Positions 10,001 to 17,025 of a DNA stretch of 64,000 bases are shown in pieces. The stretch lies in assembly GCF_023715885.1 (NCBI RefSeq), contig NZ_JAMBOY010000003.1, positions 124,001 to 188,000 of the forward strand, written 5' to 3'. The notes under the pieces are model-generated. The model was not told the origin of the DNA. It ran no database searches and saw only the letters and a program-made list of their open reading frames with translations. The DNA is from Microbacterium hydrocarbonoxydans (lineage in GTDB: Bacteria > Actinomycetota > Actinomycetes > Actinomycetales > Microbacteriaceae). How positions within the stretch are numbered: the first letter of the stretch is position 1; the number at the start of each line of letters is the position of its first letter. The position numbers and the translations under genes were made by a program.

Positions 10001-11715
10001 CCGAAGAGTCCGCGGTCGGGGATCGTGCCGCCGCTCGTGACGGCGATGCGCTGCGCGCCGGGGCGACCGGTGAGCGTGCCGGCATCGCGGTCCCACACGA
10101 GGCGCGGTCGCAGCTCGGCGAACTCGTCGGACGGAAAGCGGCCGGCGAGCAGGTCGAGCGTCGCCTCGTACGCCGAGCGCGGGAGCGACTGGAACGGGGC
10201 GGAGCGCCGCACGGTCTCGAACCACTCCTCGACGCTGATGGCGCCGAGCGCGCTCGCCGCGACCGTCTGCTGCGCGAGGATGTCGAGCGGGTTGCGCGGC
10301 ACCTGGATCGCCTCGATCTTGCCCGCCAGCATCCGCTCGGTGACGATCGCGGTGTGCAGCACGTCGCCGCGGTGCTTGGGGAAGAGGGCGGCGCGGCTGA
10401 TCTCACCGACCTGGTGTCCTGCTCGACCGACGCGCTGCAGGCCCGATGCCGCGGACGGCGGAGCCTCGACCTGGATCACGAGGTCGACCGCGCCCATGTC
10501 GATGCCGAGTTCGAGACTGCTCGTCGCGACGACGCACCGGAGGACGCCGGACTTCAGCTCCTCCTCGACCTGGGCGCGCTGCTCCTTCGACACCGACCCG
10601 TGATGGGCCTTCGCGAGCACGGGGTCGGCGCCGGCGGTCGCCCCGGCCTGCGCCATCATGCCCGCCGGCACCGTCGCCTCGGGGAGGGGGACCCCGATGC
10701 GCTCGGAGTAGATCTCGTTCAGCCTGCCCGTCAGGCGCTCGGCGAGACGCCGCGAGTTCGCGAACACGATGGTCGAGCTGTTCTGCAGGATGCGGTCGAC
10801 GATCGCCTCTTCGACGTGCGGCCAGACCGACCCGGTGACCTCGGTGTACTCGGCGGATCCGTCGTCGGCGGTCGTCGCGGCCGCGCCGGGCGGCGGGGGC
10901 GGATTCGTCATGTCGTCCATCGGCACGACGACGCCGAGCTCGAAGGTCTTCGACGCCGGGGGAGCGACGATCTCGACGGGTGCCGCGCCGCCGAGGAAGC
11001 GGGCGACCTCGTCGATCGGTCGCACTGTCGCCGACAGGCCGATGCGCTGGGCGGGCTCGTCGTGACCATAGGTCCGGCGCAGCGCGTCGAGTCGCTCGAG
11101 ACTCACCGCGAGGTGGGCGCCGCGCTTCGTGGCGGCGACCGCGTGCACCTCGTCGATGATGACGGTGTGCACGTCGCGCAGCGTCTCGCCAGCGCGGCTC
11201 GTGAGCATGAGGTACAGCGACTCGGGCGTCGTGATGAGGATGTCGGGCGGGTCGGCGACGAGTTTGCGGCGATCGCTCGACGTGGTGTCGCCGGAGCGGA
11301 CCCCGACCGTCACCGCGGGGGCCTGCATGTTCAGCCGTCGGGCGGACTGGCCGATGCCGATGAGCGGCGATCGCAGGTTGCGCTCGACGTCGACGCCGAG
11401 CGCCTTCAGCGGGGAGATGTAGAGGATGCGGGTGCGCGACGCATCGGCATCCTTCTTCGCCTTCTTCGCCTGTCCCTTCTTGGCGGCGGCAGCCGCCTCG
11501 ACCGCACCTGCCGCGATGCGCTCGCGGAACACGCTGTCGATCGCCCAGAGGAAGGCCGACAGCGTCTTGCCCGACCCGGTCGGGGCGACGACCAGGGCGT
11601 GCTTGCCGGCCGAGATGGCCTCCCACGCCCCCGCCTGCGCGGGGGTGGGCGCAGTGAACGCCCCGCGGAACCAGTCCTGCGTCGCGGGGGTGAATCGCTC
11701 GAGCACGTCGCTCAT
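7027..11715 (-). CDS. lhr: Lhr-type ATP-dependent DNA helicase (long form)
   Basis: This 1562-aa superfamily-2 helicase has an Lhr core. Walker A APTGSGKT is near residue 44-51, the DEVH box is in VIIDEVHAVAATKRG, motif III is LSATVRPI, and the C-terminal RecA-like half shows VATSSLELGIDMG and QRVGRAGHQ. After the core come a winged-helix/beta-barrel region and the long C-terminal extension characteristic of mycobacterial and enterobacterial Lhr. The enzyme is a 3'-5' single-strand translocase in DNA repair and is induced with damage in relatives. A charged insertion rich in Lys/Ala (AAAAKKGQAKKAKKDADA, about residues 72-90) is unlike canonical members. ATG 11715 starts MSDVLERF; the frame runs further upstream but that part is rejected. 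Confidence 0.95.
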   Translation of the reverse strand: MSDVLERFTPATQDWFRGAFTAPTPAQAGAWEAISAGKHALVVAPTGSGKTLSAFLWAIDSVFRERIAAGAVEAAAAAKKGQAKKAKKDADASRTRILYISPLKALGVDVERNLRSPLIGIGQSARRLNMQAPAVTVGVRSGDTTSSDRRKLVADPPDILITTPESLYLMLTSRAGETLRDVHTVIIDEVHAVAATKRGAHLAVSLERLDALRRTYGHDEPAQRIGLSATVRPIDEVARFLGGAAPVEIVAPPASKTFELGVVVPMDDMTNPPPPPGAAATTADDGSAEYTEVTGSVWPHVEEAIVDRILQNSSTIVFANSRRLAERLTGRLNEIYSERIGVPLPEATVPAGMMAQAGATAGADPVLAKAHHGSVSKEQRAQVEEELKSGVLRCVVATSSLELGIDMGAVDLVIQVEAPPSAASGLQRVGRAGHQVGEISRAALFPKHRGDVLHTAIVTERMLAGKIEAIQVPRNPLDILAQQTVAASALGAISVEEWFETVRRSAPFQSLPRSAYEATLDLLAGRFPSDEFAELRPRLVWDRDAGTLTGRPGAQRIAVTSGGTIPDRGLFGVFVAGESAGARVGELDEEMVYESRVGDVFTLGTTSWRIAEITHDRVNVIPAYGQPGKVPFWHGDGIGRPFELGEALGKFSREVSSASSEKATQRLIEAGLDEQARANLMAHLTEQREATGTLPTDRTLTVERGHDEVGDWRVILHSPYGMKVHAPWALAINARVRERLGVEGSAVASDDGIIVRLPDAESEPPGAELFVFDPDELEQLVTQEVGGSALFASRFRECAARALLMPRTNPNRRTPLWQQRQRSAQLLEVARRHPTFPVILETLREVLQDVYDLPSLRRLATSIADRSIRLVETQPGQPSPYARDLLFGYVGAFMYEGDSPLAERRAAALSVDPALLGELLGTVELRELLDPAVIAQFEREAQRLDPERRVRGLEGVADLLRMLGPMDADEVALRLEPASETATAGATAETAPAAPPAPATRDEAVAHLDALVAARRAIPVTIAGTTRIAAIEDAGRLRDALGAALPTGIPVAFLEPLADPLGDLVARYARTHGPFTTDALATRLGIGAAVARHTLQRLEHAGRLTSGFFLPEASGSGSETEWCDTEVLRRLRMRSLAAIRGSVEPVAPEAYARFLPDWQHLNRPLEGIDGVLTVIEQFAGVPVPASAWESLVLPSRVRDYSPALLDELTAAGEVIWSGHGTLPGRDGWVSLHPADLAPFTLPEPDDEIAADSIEARVLDALQAGGAYFASQLRDMAGAENEQSVLEALWSLTWSGRVTNDTFAPIRSLLAGGSQAHRVTRRAPRTRAYRGMSLARSTPRPTSVGGRWSLLPRIETDAARRATVTAGLLLDRYGVVTRGAVQSEGVPGGFAQTYRVLAGFEEAGHCRRGYVIEKLGAAQFAASATVDRLRTFAGLADPPPLAAVTLAATDPANPYGAALGWPKRADVSHRPGRKAGGLVVLVDGSLVLYLERGGKTVLSFSDDPDVLRAAAADLAATSRARRLDTLTVEKVDGDGVYGTPLATALQEAGFVATPRGYSLRKAI

Positions 11716-11784
11716 CCGTCCATCATCACCCGGGCCACCGACATGGGGTTCCGGATTGTCCGACCCCCGGCGCATGCTGTAAGC

Positions 11785-12195
11785 ATGGCGACGCACACCA
11801 CTGACTACCGCACCACGTTCATCGAGGTCGCCGAGGACTGTCCGACCGACCACGCGCAGGAGCCGCCCTCCGGCGATAAGCCCACGATCGCGGCGCTGCA
11901 CTACCGGCTGATCAGCGAGAGGCCGTACGGGCGCACGTCCGACGACGTGATCTTCGAGACCCATGCGCTGCGTCAGGGCATCGATCCCGATGACGCCGCG
12001 GCGCGCGAGGCGTTCTTCGCGAAGGGCCAGCCCTGCCTGCGCTCCTCGCCGCTCGGCAAGCGCTACGGCTGGGGCATCGATCACGACGCCGAGGGCAGGG
12101 TCGCTCTCGTCCCTCGCGAATCCGAGGAGTACGCGCTGCGAGCCGCCGACCCCGCGATCGCCCACACGAGGGCGATGCGGAGCCGGCGGGCATGA
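11785..12195 (+). CDS. DUF6157-like conserved protein
   Basis: The 136-aa soluble protein matches what I recall as DUF6157: an N-terminal TTFIEVAEDCPTD motif, then KPTIAALHYRLISERPY, DDVIFETHALRQGI and KRYGWGIDHDAEGRVALVP. No biochemical role is known. The ATG lies in the right arm of a small hairpin (CATGCT at 11773-11778, AGCATG at 11782-11787) and has no Shine-Dalgarno. CATGCT six bases upstream partly fits a -10 box (A in position 2, T in position 6), so leaderless expression is possible. It is divergent from lhr and convergent with the ABC-F gene. Confidence 0.8.
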   Translation: MATHTTDYRTTFIEVAEDCPTDHAQEPPSGDKPTIAALHYRLISERPYGRTSDDVIFETHALRQGIDPDDAAAREAFFAKGQPCLRSSPLGKRYGWGIDHDAEGRVALVPRESEEYALRAADPAIAHTRAMRSRRA

Positions 12196-12204
12196 CCGTG
12201 AACG

Positions 12205-13803
12205 TCACTCGACCTGTTGCAGCATCCCGTCGCCGTCGATCTCGAGCGTGAGGTCGAGGTCCAAACGCGTGAGGAACGCATCGTCGTGGCTCACCACGAG
12301 CACAGCGCCCTGATAGGCCTTCAGCGCCTCGACGAGCTGGTCGACCGTGTCGATGTCGAGATTGTTCGTCGGTTCGTCGAGCAGCACGAGGTGAGGCGCG
12401 GGGTCGGAGAGCAGCAGCTTCGCGAGCGCGACGCGAAACCGTTCCCCGCCCGACAGTGCGGCCACGGGGCGATCCGCCGTCGCTCCACGGATCAGGAACC
12501 GCGCCAATCGGTTGCGCAGCTCCTTCTCCGGAAGGTGCGGCGCCGCAGCTGCGATGTTCTCGACCACCGACCGGGTCTCGTCGAGCCCGTCGACCCGTTG
12601 CGGCAGGTACCCGACGCGATCCGTCAGCGGGAGCGCGGTCAGTGGACCCCGCACCCGGTGATGCACGAGGTCCTCGAGCAGCGTCGTCTTGCCGGCCCCG
12701 TTTCGTCCGATGAGCGCGACCCGTTCCGGACCCTGCACGACCCACGAGCGCTCGCCGTCGCCGATCTCAGCGATGCGGCGCGTGCGCGAGACCTGCGGAT
12801 CCGGCAGCTCGATCTTCATCGACGCATCGGAGCGGATGCGGCGCCCCGCCTCCTCGAGCGACGCCCGCGCGGCATTCTCCTTGGCACCGACCTCGGTGCG
12901 CAGCCGACCGGCCGACACCTCGGCGGCCATCCGGCGCCCGTGCGCGATGATCTTCGGCACGCGCTTCTCGATCTCGGCCTTCTTCGCCGTCCGGGCACGG
13001 TGCGCGAGCTTGACCTCCGCATCGATCCGCTGACGCTTCTCCTTGCGGAACTCCTGCTTCGCCGTCGCCTCGGCCTGCCTCGCGGCATCCTGCTCCGCGT
13101 CCAGCCAGGCACGCCATTCCGAGTACGGGCCGCCGAACACGCTGAGCGTCTGGGCGTAGAGCTCGGCGGTGTCGTCCATGAGCTCGAGCAGCGAGAGGTC
13201 GTGGCTGACGACGATGAGCGTGCCCTTCCAGGCGCGCACCATCGCGGCGAGCTTCGCCCTCGCATCGCGGTCGAGATTGTTGGTCGGCTCGTCGAGCAGC
13301 GTGATCGGCGCGCGGCGCAGGCGGATGCCGGCGATCGCGACGAGCACGGCCTCGCCGCCCGAGAGCTCCCCGACGCGGCGGTCGAGGAACTCGGGTGCGA
13401 GTCCGGCATCGGCGAGGGCCATCTCGGCGCGCGCCTCGATGTCCCAGTCGTCGCCGACCGCGTCGAAGTGGGCGGCATCGACGTCTCCTGCGCTGATGGC
13501 ACGCACGGCGTCGAGCGCAGCGGCGACGCCGAGCAGGTCGGCCACCCTGCGTTCGACCTCGAGGGTCAGCTGCTGCGGGAGAAAGGCGACCTCACCTGTC
13601 GTCGAGATGGATCCGGACGCGGGCTCGAGCTCCCCGGCCATCAGCCGCAGCAGCGTGGACTTGCCCGCGCCGTTGCGGCCGACGAGGCCGGTGCGCCCGG
13701 TGCCGAAGGATCCGGACACCGAGTCGAGTGCCGTCGAGCCGTCGGGCCAGGTGAAGGTCACGCGGTCGAGCGTGACGGATGCATGAAGGGTGGGGGTGGT
13801 CAT
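12205..13803 (-). CDS. ABC-F family ATP-binding protein
   Basis: The 532-aa protein holds two ABC ATPase domains and no membrane segments. The first Walker A is GRNGAGKST (about 42-50), with signature [12 protein letters not shown] and [12 protein letters not shown]. The second Walker A is GRNGAGKTT (about residue 350), with signature [13 protein letters not shown] and [12 protein letters not shown]. Between them is a long charged helical linker of about 90 residues rich in Lys, Arg and Ala, the ribosome-probing P-site tRNA interaction motif of ABC-F factors. Such proteins rescue stalled ribosomes or protect them from antibiotics. Which role applies cannot be told without the linker tip comparison. 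GGAGACCCC precedes the ATG. Confidence 0.93.
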   Translation of the reverse strand: MTTPTLHASVTLDRVTFTWPDGSTALDSVSGSFGTGRTGLVGRNGAGKSTLLRLMAGELEPASGSISTTGEVAFLPQQLTLEVERRVADLLGVAAALDAVRAISAGDVDAAHFDAVGDDWDIEARAEMALADAGLAPEFLDRRVGELSGGEAVLVAIAGIRLRRAPITLLDEPTNNLDRDARAKLAAMVRAWKGTLIVVSHDLSLLELMDDTAELYAQTLSVFGGPYSEWRAWLDAEQDAARQAEATAKQEFRKEKRQRIDAEVKLAHRARTAKKAEIEKRVPKIIAHGRRMAAEVSAGRLRTEVGAKENAARASLEEAGRRIRSDASMKIELPDPQVSRTRRIAEIGDGERSWVVQGPERVALIGRNGAGKTTLLEDLVHHRVRGPLTALPLTDRVGYLPQRVDGLDETRSVVENIAAAAPHLPEKELRNRLARFLIRGATADRPVAALSGGERFRVALAKLLLSDPAPHLVLLDEPTNNLDIDTVDQLVEALKAYQGAVLVVSHDDAFLTRLDLDLTLEIDGDGMLQQVE

Positions 13804-14133
13804 GGGGTCTCCTGTCGAGTGCGGGGTGCACTGACACCGGTCGCCCTGCTCGGGGATCGAACGCCCGGGAGCGCAGCCGCGAGGAGCGGCGGTCGTCAGA
13901 GAGACGGAGGGCGGTGGTCGGCCGTGGAGTCGGCGATCGTCGGGTCAGCGCGCGGATGAGAGAGCGCGGAGGCGACGATTCAGATCAAGGGACTTCCAGA
14001 CACGGCGGACAGGACTCCACGACGATACCCGGGCGTGTCGCAGATGCGCAACCCCGGGCGTGTCGCGACGGCGCGACGGGCGTGCGTCGAGCGGGGGGAT
14101 GCCGGATCGGCGCGCCGTCCGTACGGTGGAGTC
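13804..14133. other. Non-coding stretch upstream of the ABC-F gene with a 14-bp direct repeat
   Basis: About 330 bp separate the divergent ABC-F gene and the small membrane protein. CCCGGGCGTGTCGC occurs at 14028-14041 and again at 14053-14066, a 25-base step. I see no convincing open frame. A leader or attenuator for the ABC-F gene, common for this family, could lie here, but I cannot identify its elements. TACGGT at 14122-14127 looks like the -10 box of the plus-strand gene. Confidence 0.4.
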
Positions 14134-14394
14134 ATGGCAGATCGCGAACCCAGCCCCCAGGAGATGCGCACCCGTCTGGGCCTCGGCGCCGGCCTGGCGA
14201 TCGGCATGGGCATCGGCGTCGCGCTCGGCGTCTCCCTCGACAACTGGATCCTCGGGATCAGCATCGGCGTGATCATCGGCCTCTCGCTCTCCGTCGCGAT
14301 CGGCCAGGCGCCGTGGCGGCGCCGTCGTGGTGCGATGCCGGAAGACCCGACCGGCGACGACGGGACGGAGCAGGAGGATCCCGCCCCGCGCTAG
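14134..14394 (+). CDS. Small Gly-rich membrane protein, 86 aa
   Basis: After a short charged start (MADREPSPQEMRTRLG) the protein has two hydrophobic stretches, GAGLAIGMGIGVALGVSL and WILGISIGVIIGLSLSVAIG. Both carry closely spaced Gly residues (glycine-zipper-like), and the protein ends in a basic patch and an acidic tail. This predicts a two-pass helical hairpin in the membrane. Function is unknown. TACGGT at 14122-14127 is six bases before the ATG. Its TAG overlaps the stop of the convergent esterase gene by three bases. Confidence 0.7.
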   Translation: MADREPSPQEMRTRLGLGAGLAIGMGIGVALGVSLDNWILGISIGVIIGLSLSVAIGQAPWRRRRGAMPEDPTGDDGTEQEDPAPR

Positions 14395-15038
14395 CCCTCT
14401 GTGGTGCGCATGCGCTCGAGCCACTTGTCGAGGAACGTCCGCACGTCGCCGAGTTCGTCCTCCGAGATGCTGTGCGTGAGGCCCGTGTACACGCGGCCCG
14501 ACAGCTCGGCGTGGGCGGGAAGCCACTCCGCCGTGTGCGCCACGAGGGCGGCGGGGATGACGTCGTCGTTCGTCCCTCGTCCCCAGAACACGTGCGGTCG
14601 GAGCTCGGGGAGTTCGCTGTCGCGGGGCAGCTCGCCCGGTGCTGCGTAGCCGCTCAGCGCGACGACCGCGTCGACGTTCTCGGGCGCCAGGCGCAGGGCC
14701 TGCAGGGCGACGGCGGCTCCCTGAGAGAAACCCAGGAGGGCGACGGATGGGGCATCACCGCGCTCTGATTCGAGCCAGTGCAAGAAGGCGCGCGCCGCTG
14801 CGGTGACGGCGGTCGGGCTGCGCCCGTCGAGGCCTTCGATCGGATACCAGGAGCGGCCGGGCATCGGCCACGGCGGCGCCAGCGGGGCGGCGACGGATGC
14901 CACGGCGATGCCCTCGGGCAGGTACGGTACCAGGCCGAAGAGGTCGTGCTCGTCGGCGCCGTATCCGTGCAGCAGCACGAGCAACGGCATCCCCGTCCGT
15001 TCGGTCGTCGACCAGCGCGTGAGCGCGCCGTCGAGCAT
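14391..15038 (-). CDS. Alpha/beta hydrolase, phospholipase/carboxylesterase family
   Basis: This 215-aa protein has the size and layout of PF02230-type small carboxylesterases. The oxyanion region is LLVLLHGYGADEHDL, the nucleophile Ser is near residue 105 in LLGFSQGAAVAL, the Asp is in GTNDDVIP (about 158), and the His is in TGLTHSISEDEL (about 189). A complete triad supports ester or thioester hydrolysis of small substrates. The frame is open far upstream; ATG 15038 is chosen because GAGGAA lies four bases before it. An alternative is ATG 15083 (MSDPAGRM). Confidence 0.85.
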   Translation of the reverse strand: MLDGALTRWSTTERTGMPLLVLLHGYGADEHDLFGLVPYLPEGIAVASVAAPLAPPWPMPGRSWYPIEGLDGRSPTAVTAAARAFLHWLESERGDAPSVALLGFSQGAAVALQALRLAPENVDAVVALSGYAAPGELPRDSELPELRPHVFWGRGTNDDVIPAALVAHTAEWLPAHAELSGRVYTGLTHSISEDELGDVRTFLDKWLERMRTTEG

Positions 15039-15149
15039 CAGTTCCTCGCCCACGCCTCCCATCCTGCCAGCGGGGTCCGACATCGGAGCTCGCGGGCGGC
15101 ATACCGGTCGTCGCTGTCCGGCCGCGGAGGCGGCTGGTAGAAAGGACAC

Positions 15150-15752
15150 ATGGCCGTCCGCACACCTGATCCCGAACCAGAACCCGACGACGGCATCGGC
15201 GCGTTCGGCGACGCACAGCCGCCCGCTCCTGACGCGAACCCCGGGTGGCTGAGCGAATTCGAGCTCGAGGAGGCGCGGCGCCGGCTGCCCATGCTCTATG
15301 TCGAGGCGATCCCGGTGCGCACCGACGGCTCGGGTCAGGTCACCGAGATCGGCATCCTGCTGCGCTCGACCCCGCTCGGCGAGATCACGCGGACCATCGT
15401 CTCCGGTCGCGTCCGATTCGGCGAGACGATCCGCGACGCGCTGTTCCGGCACGTCGAGAACGATCTCGGGCCGATGGCCTTCCCGCTGCTGCCGCCGCAG
15501 CCGCTGCCCTTCACGGTCGCCGAGTACTTCCCGATCCCGGGTGTCAGCGCGTACCACGACGACCGTCAGCACGCGGTGTCGCTGGCCTTCGTGGTGCCGG
15601 TGACCGGCACCTGCGAGCCTCGTCAGGACGCTCTCGAGGTCACATGGTTCTCGCCGGAAGCGGCTGCGTCCGACGCCGTCGCCGCCGAGATGGAAGGCGG
15701 ACGCGGCACGCTCGTCCGCCTCGCGCTCGCGAACCTCGGCCTGCTTCGCTGA
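15150..15752 (+). CDS. NUDIX-fold protein with degenerate Nudix box (DUF4916-like)
   Basis: The 200-aa protein has an acidic, Pro-rich N-terminus (about 1-30), a strand LPMLYVEAIPVRTDGSG, and a region in the place of the Nudix box: GRVRFGETIRDALFRHVENDLG. The canonical REUxEE catalytic segment is replaced by FRHVEND, so two metal-binding Glu are missing. The C-terminal AVSLAFVVPVTG and LEVTWFSPEAA fit the rest of the fold. This is what I recall as the actinobacterial DUF4916 group. It may bind a nucleotide-like ligand without hydrolysing it. AAAGGA precedes the ATG. The stop is followed by a large palindromic element. Confidence 0.75.
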   Translation: MAVRTPDPEPEPDDGIGAFGDAQPPAPDANPGWLSEFELEEARRRLPMLYVEAIPVRTDGSGQVTEIGILLRSTPLGEITRTIVSGRVRFGETIRDALFRHVENDLGPMAFPLLPPQPLPFTVAEYFPIPGVSAYHDDRQHAVSLAFVVPVTGTCEPRQDALEVTWFSPEAAASDAVAAEMEGGRGTLVRLALANLGLLR

Positions 15753-15767
15753 TACCGGTACATCGGG

Positions 15768-15851
15768 CGCCGACGCCCCTGCTGAACGCCGACGCCCCTG
15801 CCCATTGACGTCAATGGACAGGGGCGTCGGCGATGAACAGGGGCCTCGGCG
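15768..15851. repeat. 84-bp palindromic intergenic element, family 2 (A-A-loop-A'-A')
   Basis: CGCCGACGCCCCTG is present at 15768-15781 and 15787-15800. Its complement CAGGGGCGTCGGCG is at 15819-15832, with a one-base variant at 15838-15851. Both pairs have a 19-base step. The centre, 15802-15817, is the perfect palindrome CCATTGACGTCAATGG. The inner pair alone makes a 46-nt hairpin of 14 plus 8 base pairs with one mismatch. It sits between convergent genes (stops at 15752 and 15890) and can act as a bidirectional terminator, although no T-run follows. Confidence 0.8.
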
Positions 15852-15889
15852 ACGAGGCGGTGACCGGCGGGAGTGGAAGCGCCCTGCGC

Positions 15890-16957
15890 TCAGGCGGTGG
15901 TGAGCCGCGCGAGCTCGGCGACGAAGGCGTCGACGTCGGACTCCTCGGTGTCGAAGCCGCACATCCACCGCACCTCGCCTCGCGCGGCATCCCAGTCGTA
16001 GAAGCGGAAGCTCTCGCGCAGGCTGTCGGCGATGCCGTCGGGAAGGGCGGCGAAGACGCCGTTCGACTGGGTCGGCTGCGTGAACGTCACGCCGGAGATC
16101 GAGCCGTCGGCGATGCCCGCCTCGATCGACCCGCGCAGGCGCCGTGCCATCGCGTTCGCATGCTTCGCGTTCCGCAACCACAGGTCGCCGTCGAGCAGCG
16201 CGATCAGCTGCGCCGACACGAACCGCATCTTCGACGAGAGCTGCATGTTGAACTTGCGTGAGTAGGTGAGTCCGGTGGACGCCTCGGGGTCGAGCACGAC
16301 GATCGCCTCGCCGAGCATGGCCCCGTTCTTGGTGCCGCCGAAGCTCAGCACATCGACGCCGGCATCGCGGGTGAAGGCGCGCAGCGGCAGGTCGAGGGCA
16401 GCTGCGGCGTTCGAGATGCGCGCGCCGTCGAGGTGCAGCCGCATGCCGCGCTCGTGGGCGTGATCGGCCAGTGCACGGATCTCGTCGACCGTGTAGAGCG
16501 TGCCGAGCTCGGTCGACTGGGTGATCGAGACGACGAGGGGCTGCGCGCGGTGCTCGTCACCCCAGCCCCAGGCCTCGCGGTCCACGAGCTCGGGGGTCAG
16601 CTTTCCGTCGTCGGTCGGCACGGCGAGGATCTTGAACCCGCCGATGCGCTCCGGGGCACCGCCCTCGTCGACGTTGATGTGAGCGGAGGATGCCGCGATC
16701 ACGGCGCCCCACCGGGGGAGCATCGACTGCAGAGCGGTGACGTTGGCCCCGGTGCCGTTGAAGACCGGGAACGCCTCGATCCCCTCGCCGAAGTGGGAGC
16801 GGAAGACCTCCTGAAGACGCTCGGTGTAGGCGTCCTCGCCGTAGGCGATCTGGTGCCCGCCGTTCGCCTCCGCGATGGCCGCGAGGACCTCGGGGTGGAC
16901 GCCGGAGTAGTTGTCGCTGGCGAAGCCGCGGATCGCGGGGTCATGCTGAATGCTCAC
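15890..16957 (-). CDS. Low-specificity threonine aldolase (PLP, beta-eliminating lyase family)
   Basis: The 355-aa fold-type I PLP enzyme should cleave L-threonine/allo-threonine to glycine and acetaldehyde. It opens with FASDNYSGVHPEVLAAI, has GTGANVTAL (about 68-77) for phosphate binding, and the Asp in LHLDGARISN for the pyridine nitrogen. The Schiff-base Lys is near residue 210 in SFGGTKNGAM. These match the LtaE family over its usual length. GTG 16957 is preceded by TAGGCT at 16964-16969 (minus strand) with six bases between, a leaderless arrangement. It is monocistronic and divergent from the MFS gene. Confidence 0.9.
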   Translation of the reverse strand: MSIQHDPAIRGFASDNYSGVHPEVLAAIAEANGGHQIAYGEDAYTERLQEVFRSHFGEGIEAFPVFNGTGANVTALQSMLPRWGAVIAASSAHINVDEGGAPERIGGFKILAVPTDDGKLTPELVDREAWGWGDEHRAQPLVVSITQSTELGTLYTVDEIRALADHAHERGMRLHLDGARISNAAAALDLPLRAFTRDAGVDVLSFGGTKNGAMLGEAIVVLDPEASTGLTYSRKFNMQLSSKMRFVSAQLIALLDGDLWLRNAKHANAMARRLRGSIEAGIADGSISGVTFTQPTQSNGVFAALPDGIADSLRESFRFYDWDAARGEVRWMCGFDTEESDVDAFVAELARLTTA

Positions 16958-17025
16958 CGGTCAAGCCTAATCGCCGCCGCAGATACCCCTACCCAATGTC
17001 GGAGGGGAGTCCTACCCTCGGAGCC

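Noticed and set aside
6902..10225. A 1107-residue open frame opposite to and overlapping lhr
   Set aside because: It is Arg/Pro/Ala-rich without domains and lies in another frame of the same strand as lhr; it is a high-GC shadow.
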